NCBI RefSeq assembly: GCF_900177725.1
Contig: NZ_FXAT01000020.1
Coordinates: forward strand, 13,477-77,476
DNA: 64,000 bases
Source: Paraburkholderia susongensis
GTDB lineage: Bacteria > Pseudomonadota > Gammaproteobacteria > Burkholderiales > Burkholderiaceae
Reading direction: 5' to 3'
The position numbers and the translations under genes were made by a program. Shown here piece after piece: positions 17,677 through 26,893 of this stretch. Numbering within the stretch: the first letter of the stretch is position 1; every line of letters starts with the position of its first letter. The notes beneath the pieces are model-generated. The model saw only the letters and a program-made list of their open reading frames with translations, did no database searches and was not told the DNA's origin.

Positions 17677-18887
17677 TGTCCTGCCCTCCACTGAGTCACG
17701 TACTGATCATCAATCCATTTGCAATAGTCCAACAGCGGTTGCTTAACTCGTGCCAATGTCTTAGCCACGGCGTCAGAGCGCGAAAGGTCAAAAACTGTCG
17801 AAAAAGCCAAAGCACCGTTGCTCATTACGGAACTTGCCGGGACTTCAGTTGTATGGAGCCAATCCCCGTATGCGCGCTGCGACCAAGATCGCACAACCGG
17901 CGCCGATGAAGTAGTACCGTAATCGACCCTAGAAAGTAGAACGGAAATGAAGTCGTAGGTCTTATCTACCTCGTGTTCAACGAAGCCGTGCGCGACTTCC
18001 GCAAAAAGCGACCAGAACGAGACCGAAGAGATGAAGTCTAAGCTCTCGGGAACCAACGGCATGACCATTGAATCAGCTGCCATCAGCCCGTTAAGGGTCA
18101 TGTAGGAGAGAGAGGGCGCTGTATCGAGGATAACGTAATCGTATTGTGCCCGAAGCGGTTCAATTCCTTTCCGAAGTACAGACCAGAACTCGAAGCCCGG
18201 GTTTGTCTGTTGCGCTGTCGGAAGGTGAAACTCCGCGTCATGCAAGTAGTTATGAGCTGGAATCACATCAATCCCATCCCAATACGTGCTTTGCACTTTG
18301 GATGCCAACCCACCTTCCATATTTGGCTCATAGATGAACGGGAGCACTGTGTCTTCCCACGTGACATCCTTTTCTGCGTATAAACCACATAGTTCCGACA
18401 GGGATGCTTGCGGATCAAGGTCAATCACAAGTACCTTGCGACCACGTAGGCTCAACCCTTGGGCGATACACATTGTCGTCGTAGTCTTACATGAGCCTCC
18501 CTTAAAGTTGGCCGTGATCAGCACTCGACCTCGATGCTCGCGAGTACCTGTAACGAGCGGAGTCTGATAAATGTCAGATACTTGCTGTACCCACGTCCGA
18601 ACATCTCTCAGCGAAAAGATGCGTGCCCTTCCAGTGCCATGTGCTATTCCCGGAGGCAGCTCTCCTCCCTCCTTGGTCGCCAAATAATTAATCTTCTGGC
18701 GGTCGATGCCACATAACTCCGACAATTCACCGATGGTAAAGACCGGCGGATTCTTGCGCGGTCGGGGTGCCAAGATTTGGTCGCGCAGTTCGTTTGCCAT
18801 GACCGACAAGCGCTCAGCAAACTCTCCGAGGTTGGAGAGTTTCACGCGACGATCAATGCCCGGTAACTCGCTCAAATTCATTTTCAC
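17673..18887 (-). CDS. parA: Plasmid partition ATPase ParA (P1-like, type Ia)
   Basis: This 404-residue ParA has an N-terminal extension of about 110 residues with a helix-turn-helix-like segment (TIGELSELCGIDRQKINYLA), as in type Ia ParA proteins that also repress their own operon. The ATPase part has the deviant Walker A motif KGGSCKTTT (about residues 128-137), VLVIDLDPQASLSELCGL, and DYVILDTAPSLSYMTLNGL. It moves ParB-parS complexes over the nucleoid. The promoter region lies between it and repA, which is read the other way. Length and motifs are complete. Confidence 0.9.
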   Translation of the reverse strand: MKMNLSELPGIDRRVKLSNLGEFAERLSVMANELRDQILAPRPRKNPPVFTIGELSELCGIDRQKINYLATKEGGELPPGIAHGTGRARIFSLRDVRTWVQQVSDIYQTPLVTGTREHRGRVLITANFKGGSCKTTTTMCIAQGLSLRGRKVLVIDLDPQASLSELCGLYAEKDVTWEDTVLPFIYEPNMEGGLASKVQSTYWDGIDVIPAHNYLHDAEFHLPTAQQTNPGFEFWSVLRKGIEPLRAQYDYVILDTAPSLSYMTLNGLMAADSMVMPLVPESLDFISSVSFWSLFAEVAHGFVEHEVDKTYDFISVLLSRVDYGTTSSAPVVRSWSQRAYGDWLHTTEVPASSVMSNGALAFSTVFDLSRSDAVAKTLARVKQPLLDYCKWIDDQYVTQWRAGQ

Positions 18888-19468
18888 TGGTCCTCAATTT
18901 GTCCACGGTGAGCTAATTTCTCAACACTCCCCGTCCATTTTTACGGTTTTACTTTCTTACTTCGCCAAACCGTAGAATACTCATCGAGCCGCATAATAGC
19001 TATCAAAATTTTCGGTTGGGCTGGCGTATCCGTTTCAATCTATAAAATTCGTTTAATATCAACAACTTGAATGAAATCGCAATGTGTCTAAGTATCGAAG
19101 AGCCAAGAAAAGAGGCTTGGCAAGCATGTCAGAATTTGGCCTTCAACGCGGTGCTTAACACATAACGCCTCACCTTAGCCGTCGAAAGCTATCGACATTC
19201 TTCCTTCATTGCTCGACCACACAATTCACCTCACCTTTTTGGGGATCCGTCGAATCGTTGGAGAAGGTTGCCGAGCAGTCTTTGGATCGTTCTTGCATCC
19301 TGTCGCGCGAGTCGAGCAAAGCTCAACAGCGTCTTTAGCTTAGGTTTCATATTGCAATTGGGTTACTGAATAACATAGTTAGTTTTTATAGAAACACAAA
19401 ACTAACCAACAACAAACAACAAACAACAAAACATCTATTTTCTATTAAAATCAATTGGTTAGATCGGC
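18888..19468. other. Intergenic origin region, AT-rich
   Basis: This non-coding stretch between divergent parA and repA becomes clearly AT-rich from about 19360. It contains an A/C tract of repeated AACAA units (about 19396-19430), then TTTTCTATTAAAATC. The AT-rich block next to the iterons is the natural place for DNA unwinding. I did not see a perfect DnaA box. Confidence 0.5.
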
Positions 19469-19662
19469 AAGGTGAGATGTTTTGTGTCGGCGGTGATGTT
19501 AATTGAGCATTAAAGTGAGCCGTTTACCACAGCAAAGTGAGACAAATTGTCGAGGTAAGTGAAGTGTTTTGAGTTCTAAGGTGAGACGAAATGTGAGTAC
19601 CCTGCCGAAAGGTGAGGCGTTTTGTGTTAAATCAAACCGAAAGGTGAGGTGATCTGTGTTGA
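19469..19662 (+). repeat. Iterons upstream of repA (origin)
   Basis: Seven direct repeats of about 20 bp share AAGGTGAGNCGTTTTGTG with variation. The GTGAG/GTGAA cores start at 19472, 19515, 19537, 19559, 19581, 19612 and 19644, so spacings are 43, 22, 22, 22, 31 and 32 bp, mostly whole helical turns. The last copies are the best matches. They lie directly before repA, as expected for binding sites of a Rep_3 initiator at an iteron-controlled origin. Confidence 0.8.
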
Positions 19663-19728
19663 CACGGCACCTTGCCGCCGGTACCGTACCGCTCCATATC
19701 ATCCTTGAATATCGAGTTGGGAGGCCTA

Positions 19729-21108
19729 ATGGCGATAGCAGGGCAGGTGGCCACGTCAAGGCAACTGGCCCTAGCTTTATTCGACGACGCGACCGCTGAG
19801 GATTTGCCTGTCGATGCGGCGCGCTCGGATGTTGGATTCGCGCGAAAGAACGTCCTTATTCGCATTGTCGATTTGGGTGTGGCGGCTAGACGTCTGATCG
19901 ACGCGGCGTATTTCATCGTCGCGCAGGAAGAGCAGGTGCGCAATCTGTACGACGTGGAGTTGGACTATTTCAAGTGGCTCATGCGCTATTCGAGTCGCAA
20001 CAACATGCATCTTGAGCAGGTCATCACGGAAGCACAGAGAGCTTTAATCCAAGCAACTGCCGAGCCGGACGTTGATGGAGAAAAGCCCTTTGGCTCCGTC
20101 CAATTGATCGGCCGCATATCCTACTCAGGTGGCCGTTTCCAGTTCAGAGTCCCGCCCGATCTCATAGGGATAATCCGTGGGCCGGGTAAGTCGCATTGGC
20201 TGAGCCTGCGTATCACCTCTCTTTTCACGCTCAGCTACGCGCGAGTCATGTATGACCACTTGCTTCCCTATGCTGACGAGGGTGGAACTGATTGGCTCAT
20301 GCTCGACGAATTGCGCTCATGGCAGGGTGCGATGGGTGCCAAGGCACACGAGTTTAAGTATTTCAAACGTGACTGGCTCGCCCCGGCTGTGGAACAGATC
20401 AATGCGGTTTCGGACCTGACACTCTCGTACGAGACGCGAAATGAACTAGGCTCCCGCAAGATTGGACGCCTGAGATTTCGCATTGAGCGCAAAGAGATGT
20501 CGGAGCGTGCGCTGTACACGCACGAGCAAGCCCAAGTGATTTACCAAACGTTGAAGCAGGAGTTCGGTCTGTCCAGCGCGCAGCTAAACCAAATCGCCGC
20601 CGAGCGTGATATCTATACTGACGAACGATTGGGTCAGGCAATAGAACGCACGCGTTTCAGTCTGAAATTGGGTAAGGTGTCGAAGAGCCCAGCGGGGTTC
20701 TTCATGAAGGCATTGAAGGAAGGGTGGATCATCTCCGACGCCGAGCGCAAGATGGTCGAGGTACAAGAGAATCTCGCTCTAACCGAGCAACGCGAGGCTG
20801 AAGTAAAGGAGCAGGCCACAACTCGAATGGCGTTGCGGATTGCTGCTCAGGACGTGCACGCGCAGGACCGCAGGGTCGACGAAATCCGACGCGGATGGGG
20901 AGCATACGAAGCTGCGGGGCCTCGGCAGCGAGAGGACTGGAGACGGACGTACAAGACCAGCCCTGCGGGCAAACTAACTCTGCGTCGGCTTGGTATTGAT
21001 CCAGCGGGCGAGCTGGCCGAGCTTACCATCGAGAGATATCCGGATCTGAAAGACGGGTTCGCAGGCTACGTGTTCAATAAAGCCAAACACGGCAAGATCG
21101 ACGTTTGA
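19729..21108 (+). CDS. repA: Replication initiator, Rep_3 family
   Basis: The protein has 459 residues from an ATG with a GGGAGG ribosome site. The N-terminal two thirds match the winged-helix initiator fold of Rep_3 proteins: ARKNVLIRIVDLGVAARRLI, then HWLSLRITSLFTLSYARVMYDHLL and WLMLDELRSWQG. The Arg/Lys-rich segment RKIGRLRFRIERKEM ends that region. The C-terminal ~160 residues are helical and charged. It should bind the iterons just upstream and melt the origin, with its level setting copy number. Together with parAB it shows the window belongs to a separately replicating molecule, or one that was integrated. An upstream TTG start at 19672 is less likely. Confidence 0.85.
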   Translation: MAIAGQVATSRQLALALFDDATAEDLPVDAARSDVGFARKNVLIRIVDLGVAARRLIDAAYFIVAQEEQVRNLYDVELDYFKWLMRYSSRNNMHLEQVITEAQRALIQATAEPDVDGEKPFGSVQLIGRISYSGGRFQFRVPPDLIGIIRGPGKSHWLSLRITSLFTLSYARVMYDHLLPYADEGGTDWLMLDELRSWQGAMGAKAHEFKYFKRDWLAPAVEQINAVSDLTLSYETRNELGSRKIGRLRFRIERKEMSERALYTHEQAQVIYQTLKQEFGLSSAQLNQIAAERDIYTDERLGQAIERTRFSLKLGKVSKSPAGFFMKALKEGWIISDAERKMVEVQENLALTEQREAEVKEQATTRMALRIAAQDVHAQDRRVDEIRRGWGAYEAAGPRQREDWRRTYKTSPAGKLTLRRLGIDPAGELAELTIERYPDLKDGFAGYVFNKAKHGKIDV

Positions 21109-21242
21109 AGGGACGGTGGGTTGCGATGCGTTCGGTACCCTGCGCATCGAATCGAACGATCTCATTCGGTTCGTTTGACGCTCCGGCAATAGATCCCCTG
21201 ATTTCCTGCCGTCAAGGTATTCGATCGGAGCACAGAGAATCA

Positions 21243-21708
21243 GCGTTAAAGGCCGACTGTTCGCACGGTCATACTCAACGCCGCCTCGAGTTTGTCTAGG
21301 CGAGATATCATCTTTCCAATCTCCAACGACTCAATACGAATATGGCGCCCACCTCGGCCCACTGGCAATTTGACCCGTCTTGGTATGTGATTTGGCCGTA
21401 CACCGCAGAGCAATGAATCGAAAATCTCTGTGACAGTCAGGCTTTGTCGTTCTCTAAGCACTACCGCATGTTTGATCAGCCTTTCCACACCGACCATCAC
21501 GGCTAGTTCGTCAAGCGATTCAGCAACTCGAAATGATACACGGCGCTCTGATCCGAACACGCATAGAACATTGGGTGGGAGGCGGGCAGCTTTAATTGCT
21601 TTTGAAACGTGTGTCTTTGAGACAGATAGGTTGGTACTAGATCTTCCGACAGCTGAGGACGCGCTCGGCGCGAACCCGTTCGGTGTTACCGTCCAGAAGA
21701 CTCAATAA
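21243..21708 (-). pseudogene. ParB-like partition protein remnant
   Basis: The reverse strand from about 21690 reads LSVSKTHVSKAIKAARLPPN, then VFGSERRVSFRVAESLDELA and RQSLTVTEIFDSLLCG, ending at 21246. The helix-turn-helix and following segment resemble the central part of ParB/KorB-like proteins. The N-terminal part is in another frame (21894 to 21637, ending in GGSLLSLLDGNTERV), so a frameshift near 21690 breaks it. It is different from the parB at 16693, so it is a leftover of a second partition system. Confidence 0.45.
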
Positions 21709-21857
21709 TGATCCGCCACCGCTCGTTGTCGTTTGGCCCGCCGCCATGTGCGTGGCGGCGGCCTCGCTACCCGCAGTCGTCGCAAAAAAGGGGGGCTTCT
21801 GTGTCGGCTGATTCGTAAGCGCGGCACCAGCAACGTCTTGACTGGCGATCGGGATTC

Positions 21858-22071
21858 TCAGACTGCGGTGCGGAGCTGATCGGCAACGACCCACGGTGCG
21901 AGTTTGTCGATGCGGTTGATCGCATGGTCGGCAACGCGTGCGAGCACGAAGCGTAGATATGCCTCAGGATCGATGCCGTTCAGTTTTGCGGTGCCAATGA
22001 GGCTGTAGATTGCGCCGGCACGTTCGCCGCTAGAATCTGCTCCTGCGAACAGGTAGTTACGTCGACCGATG
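21858..22071 (-). pseudogene. IS66 transposase tnpC, C-terminal piece
   Basis: The reverse strand reads VIGRRNYLFAGADSSGERAG, then TAKLNGIDPEAYLRFVLARV and a stop at 21858. This is the conserved C-terminus of IS66 TnpC. The upstream part of the same gene is found at 24581-24848, and the serine-recombinase element lies between. Joining the two pieces at their shared AC gives VERALRGAVIGRRNYLF without a gap. Confidence 0.85.
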
Positions 22072-22072
22072 A

Positions 22073-22576
22073 CAAGTTCGCGATCATTCTGCCCATATCG
22101 GGCAGGAAGTTGAAGTCCATTACCGTTGGCATCCCTTATATGGGCGTCGCGTCAAGGTACGAGACGTCGAGGAGCGAAGCGGCGGTCGCGTGGTGCACAT
22201 CGAGGCCAGCCCTGGCGTAGTGAGGGTGGTGTCGGCGTGGATGCTGGATAGCGTCATGTGTTCTGCCATGGCGTTGGGCGAGCCGCGCGTCACAGTTGCG
22301 GTGCTGAGCGAACTCGACCGGCTGCTGGTTGATTGGCGCTTGCGAGCACACTCGTCGGACGGTTCCACTACCGTCCGGGAGAAACGCAATGGACAAGCTG
22401 CCAAGGGGCGTACTGCTACGCCCACAACCGCCTGCACTGACGCTGTCTCAGATGAGTCTGAGGTTCGACACCGTCGAGCTTCAGGGAATGAGCGCGGCAC
22501 AGCGCGCAAGGGCAATCACACACCTTGCGAAGCTGCTGCTCCAGACCGCAGGCGTCGCCATCGGCAAGGAGTCTGA
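22073..22576 (+). pseudogene. Small gene split by attachment site (DUF5372-like?)
   Basis: An open frame starts right at the left junction, preceded in frame by a TGA (22070-22072). It reads EVHYRWHPLYGRRVKV, then HIEASPGVVRVVSAWMLD and ALGEPRVTVAVLSELDRLL. No start codon lies between the junction and residue ~40. The start is at the other end of the element: ATG at 24567 with AAGGAGG six bases before it gives MNAPS, and joining at AC continues in frame as QVRDHSAHIG. The rebuilt protein would be about 172 residues. It recalls small proteins (I think DUF5372-type) found next to such recombinases; the role is unknown. Its last third overlaps the next gene, so the true end is unsure. Confidence 0.65.
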
Positions 22577-22592
22577 CGATGACGAACGCTGA
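22389..22592 (+). CDS. 67-residue recombinase-associated protein
   Basis: The frame starts with ATG at 22389, eight bases after GGGAGA. It encodes MDKLPRGVLLRPQPPALTLS followed by a helical part with GMSAAQRARAITHLAKLLLQ and an acidic end ESDDDER. It overlaps the recombinase start by 14 bp, so the two are likely co-translated. I know no function; position suggests a helper or directionality factor of the recombinase (inference). Confidence 0.6.
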   Translation: MDKLPRGVLLRPQPPALTLSQMSLRFDTVELQGMSAAQRARAITHLAKLLLQTAGVAIGKESDDDER

Positions 22593-24570
22593 TCGTCTGC
22601 CAGCGCCTCTGCTCCAGCGCAAAGCTGTAGTTTATGTCCGACAGTCGACGCAGGCTCAGGTCCAGATGAACATCGAGAGCAAGCGTCGCCAGTACGAGCT
22701 TGTGGGAGAAGCAAAGCGTCGCGGATTCCGTGACATCGAGGTGATCGATGATGATCTCGGCCGCTCGGCCAGCGGGACGGTCGCGAGGCCCGGTTTTGAA
22801 CGGCTGGTGGCGCTGCTGTGCGCCGGCGAAGTGGGCGCGGTCCTTTGTCTTGATGCGTCCCGTCTTGCCCGCAATGGACGTGACTGGCACCATCTGCTCG
22901 AACTGTGCGGTCTCGTTCAGGCGAGGGTTATCGATCTTGATGGTGTGTACGATGCTTGTCGACCAAACGACCGGTTGCTGCTGGGCATGAAGGGTAGCAT
23001 CAGCGAATTCTAACTCAACGTACTTCGAACAAGGATGCTGGATGCAGCTCGCGCCAAGGCTCAGCGGGGCGAACTGCGCATTAGCGTGCCGATCGGCTAT
23101 CTCTGGCACCGTGATATTGGGCTAGGCCTGGATCCAGACCAGCGGCTTCAGGAAGTCATACGCCTGATCTTTGCCCGCTTTCGTGAACTGGGCAGCGCGC
23201 GCCAAGCCTTCCTGTCGTTGCTGGCCGAACAGATCCACTTTCCAAGACCTACCGACGGCAGGACGCTGACGCAATTCGACTGGACGTTGATACGTTATCG
23301 CAACGTCATATCAGTGCTTAGGAATCCGTTCTACGCCGGAGCTTATGCATATGGCAAGAGTGGCAGCCAGACGACCATCGTTGATGGCCGTGCACACAAG
23401 ACGTACAAACATCGTAAGCCGTTTGATCAGTGGGAGGTTATGCTCAAAGAGCACCACGAGGGTTACATCGACTGGGCGGAGTTCGAACGCAACCAGAAGG
23501 TGCTCGCCGCCAACGCCTATGGTAAGGCGGGCGACGTAAAATCTGGACGTGGCGGGCGAGCCCTGCTTGCAGGGATGCTTGGATGCGCACGTTGCGGCCG
23601 GCGCCTGTCGGTGGCCTATACTGGACGCACCCCGCGACCGGTCTATCGATGCTATCGCTTTGACCTACCGCCGAAGTGCATGAGCTTCGGCGGCTCCAGG
23701 ATAGACGTCGCGATCGCAAGAGAGCTGATGCGTGTCGTCGAGCCGATGGCGATAGAGGCGGCCTTGCTGGCCGAGCGCCGCTACGCTGCCTGCGACCCCG
23801 ATAATCGTCTGATTGCCGCGCAACTGGAGAAGAACTGGTAAGCAGCCTTGCGTCGTGTGCAGGCCTGTCAGACGCGCCTTGAGGCGGCGCATGCGCCGGC
23901 AGCATCGGCTCCTGCTCCCGATTTTACGAAGTTGGCCGAGGACCTCGATGCTGCTTGGAATGCTCCAGGCGTCAACATGCGCACCCGCCAGCAGTTGGTT
24001 CGGGCATTGATCGTCGATATAGTCGCGGACGTGGACGAATCGACGCGTGAAGTCATACTCACGATTCATTGGCAAGGCGGTCAACACTCGCAGTTGCGGA
24101 TCCGCAAGCCCAGGACCGGCGAGCACGGATGCAACACATCAGACGAAGCGCTCGCAGTCATCCGCAGCATGGCAACCCGATGGTCCGATCAGGACATCGC
24201 CGCCTCACTAAATCGAATGGGCATACGCACGGGTCAAGGCAAGACCTGGACTGCGCATCGTGTGAGCTCTGTACGATGCGTGCGTGATATTTACGCGTAC
24301 AAGTCCGCAGAGAAGGACGGTGCCTGGTTGACGATGTCCGAGGCCGCGAAAGCGCTTGGCGTTACCCACTACATGATCCGGCGTCTGATCAACGATAAGG
24401 TTCTGCCCGCCGAGCAGGTGATGCCCGATGCCCCGTGGCAGATTCGCGTGAGCGATCTACGCAGTGAGGCAGTTACAGCTGCGCTGACGCGCAAACATCG
24501 CCCGTGTCGCAACGACGGTGGAGGGCAACTCCCAATGTTTACCGAGGTTTCGCAAGGAGGTGCACAATGA
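22579..24570 (+). pseudogene. Large serine recombinase with two in-frame stops
   Basis: One reading frame of 663 codons is interrupted twice. The N-terminal catalytic domain has the nucleophile Ser in VYVRQSTQAQVQMNIESK, then DDLGRSASGT and CLDASRLARNGRDWH. The recombinase domain follows (VPIGYLWHRD), then a zinc-ribbon (CARCGRRLSVAY, CYRF, CMSFG) and a C-terminal helix-turn-helix (MSEAAKALGVTHYMIRRLIN). TAA occurs at 23011-23013 (ISEF-stop-LNVLRTRM) and 23839-23841 (EKNW-stop-AALRRV). At both places I expect Glu, so each is a likely GAA to TAA change. Its natural stop overlaps the ATG of the split gene (ATGA). As it stands it should make only the catalytic domain. Confidence 0.85.
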
Positions 24571-24582
24571 ACGCCCCGTCAC
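24567..24582 (+). promoter_or_regulatory. Right attachment end with orphan start codon
   Basis: AAGGAGG (24554-24560) is followed by ATG at 24567, overlapping the recombinase stop, then the codons for Asn-Ala-Pro and the AC crossover at 24581. In the integrated state this start reads only a short peptide into the IS66 remnant before a stop (about 28 codons). In a circular form it would start the split gene at 22073. Confidence 0.7.
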
Positions 24583-24848
24583 CGCCCCGCGTAGCGCGCG
24601 CTCGACTGGCAGGTTGTCGATTTCAAGCTGGCCGTCATCGCAATAGCGTGTGAACGCTTCCCACCGGTTCAGCGCATAGAGGATCGCCCGACTCGTGTCC
24701 GACTTGCGCGAGAGCGTTGCCGGCATCGTTGTGAGCCACGCATGGAACTGATCGAGTAATGGTCGCGCATGCGCCTGGCGATACGCACGGCGTTCGTCGG
24801 GCGGTTTGCCTCTGATTGTTTCCTCAATCCTGTATAGCGCGCAGAGGT
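24581..24848 (-). pseudogene. IS66 transposase tnpC, internal piece
   Basis: The reverse strand reads LYRIEETIRGKPPDERRAYR, then LSRKSDTSRAILYALNRW and GQLEIDNLPVERALRG, the part of TnpC before its C-terminus. It is cut at 24848 by IS30 and at 24581 by the serine-recombinase element. Its continuation is at 21858-22071. Confidence 0.85.
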
Positions 24849-26295
24849 GGATTCAACCGGTCGTTGCAACACTGGAATGTTGAACAGATTTTAGGTACTC
24901 GTCCAGAGCTTCCGCAGGCGTCTTCCAGCCGAGTGTTTTCCGGGGCCTGGTATTCAAAGTGTTAGCAACGGCCTGAATCTCTCGAGCGCTCCACCGGGAC
25001 AGGTCAGTGCCCTTTGGAAAGTATTGTCGTAGAAGGCCATTGGTGTTTTCGTTCGTACCGCGCTGCCATGGGCTGTGCGGGTCAGCGAAGAACACCTTCA
25101 CGCCGGACTCGATAGTGAAACGGGCGTGATCGGACAGATCCTTGCCACGATCCCAGGTCAATGACCGCCACAAATGGGCAGGCAGGTCGACTACGGTTTT
25201 CTTGAGCGCGTTGGCCATCGTAACCGCTCCGTAGCCAGCCAGCGCAGGCCCGTTTTTCGTGCGCGGAATTACCCCATAGCCTTTTTCTCGCGGTAAGTGC
25301 ACGAGCATCGTGAAACGGCTTGATCTCTCCACCAGGGTCCCAATGGCGGATCGGTTCAGGCCAATAAGGAGATCACCCTCCCAATGGCCTGGCACAGCAC
25401 GATCTTGGGCCTCTGCAGGCCGGCTGGAAATCATCACTTCCTCGCTGACGTGCGCCCACGCCTTGGCACGCGCTCTGGCCCGGGGGACGAGCAACGCGCG
25501 CCCGGTGCGCAGACAGCCCACCAACTCGCGCTTGAGCGCGCCGCGCCCTTGTATATAAAGCGCTTGATAGATGGCTTCATGAGAGATGCGCATAGATTCA
25601 TCATTCGGGAAATCTACCTGCAATCGATTCGCGATTTGTTCAGGTGACCAGCCGGTGACCCACTTTCGATCACCGCGATGTGGCTTATTTCGCCCCTTGA
25701 ACGGTGCCTGCCTGGGCCCGGCAATTTGACGACCATCAGCGTCATGTACTTTGCCCTCCAGGCGCTCCTGTACGTATTGGCGCAGTCGCGCATTGGTCGC
25801 TAGCTTCGCTGGCTTTGGTCGTTTCGCGAACCGTTCCGCTTTCCACTGCGCGACCGAAGCACGATACTCGAGGCACCCACTACGGGTTGTCGCATTGCGC
25901 GTGAGTTCTCGTGAAACGGTTGATGGACTGCGTCCGATGCGGCGGGCGATCTCGCGCACCCCGAGGCCTTGGGCAGAAAGCAATGCTATCTCTTCACGCT
26001 CGGCGAACGACAAGTATCGACCAGCGATAGGTTTCGACATGAATAGTGGCATACCGCCACGATAGCGGAACCAGCGCGAGCCTACCGCTTGAGATACACC
26101 TACTGCCTCCGCTGCTTTTTCGCTTGTAATGCCAGTCGCGATCTGTTGCCAAAACAGACGTTCGATCTCATGTCCAAGCGAGGGAGCGCCCGGTGATGGC
26201 ATCGCCGCTCGTCCCGTCAACCGATACACCTGCTTTGCACTTCGTACCATGCAACACCTCGTCGATTAAAGGTGTTGCGACGACCGGTTGAATCC
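24849..26295. mobile_element. IS30-family element, copy 1 (complete)
   Basis: Inverted ends GGATTCAACCGGTCGTTGCA (24849) and its near-complement ending at 26295 (one mismatch, TCGTCG) enclose one transposase gene on the reverse strand. From 24849 to 26175 it is identical by eye to the second copy at 44581-45907. Confidence 0.88.
24853..26250 (-). CDS. IS30-family transposase, copy 1
   Basis: This is a 465-residue DDE transposase. The N-terminal region has KAAEAVGVSQAVGSRWFRYR and a second helix-turn-helix, SFAEREEIALLSAQGLGVRE with IGRSPSTVSRELTRN. The catalytic core contains HWEGDLLIG (first Asp), LTWDRGKDLSDH and DPHSPWQRGTNENTNGLLRQ (Glu), all typical of IS30. It inserted between an IS66 remnant and an integrase remnant and so truncates both. 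It appears intact and is the likely active source of copy 2. Confidence 0.9.
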   Translation of the reverse strand: MVRSAKQVYRLTGRAAMPSPGAPSLGHEIERLFWQQIATGITSEKAAEAVGVSQAVGSRWFRYRGGMPLFMSKPIAGRYLSFAEREEIALLSAQGLGVREIARRIGRSPSTVSRELTRNATTRSGCLEYRASVAQWKAERFAKRPKPAKLATNARLRQYVQERLEGKVHDADGRQIAGPRQAPFKGRNKPHRGDRKWVTGWSPEQIANRLQVDFPNDESMRISHEAIYQALYIQGRGALKRELVGCLRTGRALLVPRARARAKAWAHVSEEVMISSRPAEAQDRAVPGHWEGDLLIGLNRSAIGTLVERSSRFTMLVHLPREKGYGVIPRTKNGPALAGYGAVTMANALKKTVVDLPAHLWRSLTWDRGKDLSDHARFTIESGVKVFFADPHSPWQRGTNENTNGLLRQYFPKGTDLSRWSAREIQAVANTLNTRPRKTLGWKTPAEALDEYLKSVQHSSVATTG

Positions 26296-26784
26296 GCCCG
26301 CACTCGCCATTCCGCGTCCCGGCACCGCTTTCCACCACTGTCGCCTGCGCGGAACGCGCACCGTGAGATCGGCCAGTGTTGTGATGCCGTGCGCGTACAG
26401 GACCCGTACCGCGCGCGGGGTGAGCCACTGCGCAATGTCGTCCGCGATCTGCGGCTCGGGCGGCCGCGCGGTGCGTAATACCTCGATCACGTGCGCGACG
26501 CTCTTCGCGTGCTGTTCGCGTCCGTCGGCGGGATGGTCGAGCAGGGCGGCGAGATCGCCTCGATGGATCGCCCGCGCGGCGGCTAGCAACTGGCGACGGA
26601 TCTTCCCGACTACACCGCGCGCGGATTTACCGTCACCCAATGCCCCGGGCAGGTAGCGCGCCACGGCCTGCCGCACCGGCAGGCCTGCGTACCACGCGCG
26701 CAGCACGGCGAGTTCGTCGGCGTTGGGTAGGCTCGCGATGGTGGGGGCGGGTAGCGAAGGGGCAGGGGTAGGACGCGATTTCAC
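26296..26784 (-). pseudogene. Tyrosine integrase N-terminus (DUF3701-like), cut by IS30
   Basis: The reverse strand from 26784 encodes about 163 residues: LPNADELAVLRAWYAGLPVR, then a helical stretch and LTPRAVRVLYAHGITTLADL, RRRQWWKAVPG. This looks like the N-terminal region of Burkholderia phage-type integrases (DUF3701). IS30 interrupts it before the catalytic domain, which is not found elsewhere in the window. Confidence 0.65.
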
Positions 26785-26893
26785 GAGCGCGAGTTTAACG
26801 CGTAAATCGACGCCTTATGATAAGAAGACTTATCTTTACAGCTGCATTTTATTTCTCGTTTCCTGCGAAAACTTGGCGCTCAAACAACCAATG

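Larger units (their letters stand above)
22072..24582. mobile_element. Serine-recombinase integrative element in IS66
   Basis: A unit of about 2.5 kb sits inside the IS66 transposase gene, with an AC dinucleotide at both junctions (22072-22073 and 24581-24582). Removing it restores the IS66 frame (ALRG-AVIGRR). Joining its two ends at AC restores a start codon for its first gene. It holds three genes in one direction: a body without a start (22073-22576), a 67-residue protein and a large serine recombinase. A 2-bp crossover is what large serine recombinases make. The recombinase now has two stop codons, so the element is probably fixed in place. Confidence 0.8.

Noticed and set aside
26849..26893. 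Possible origin or att site next to the IS6 left end
   Set aside because: Only AT-rich sequence, with no repeat partner seen.
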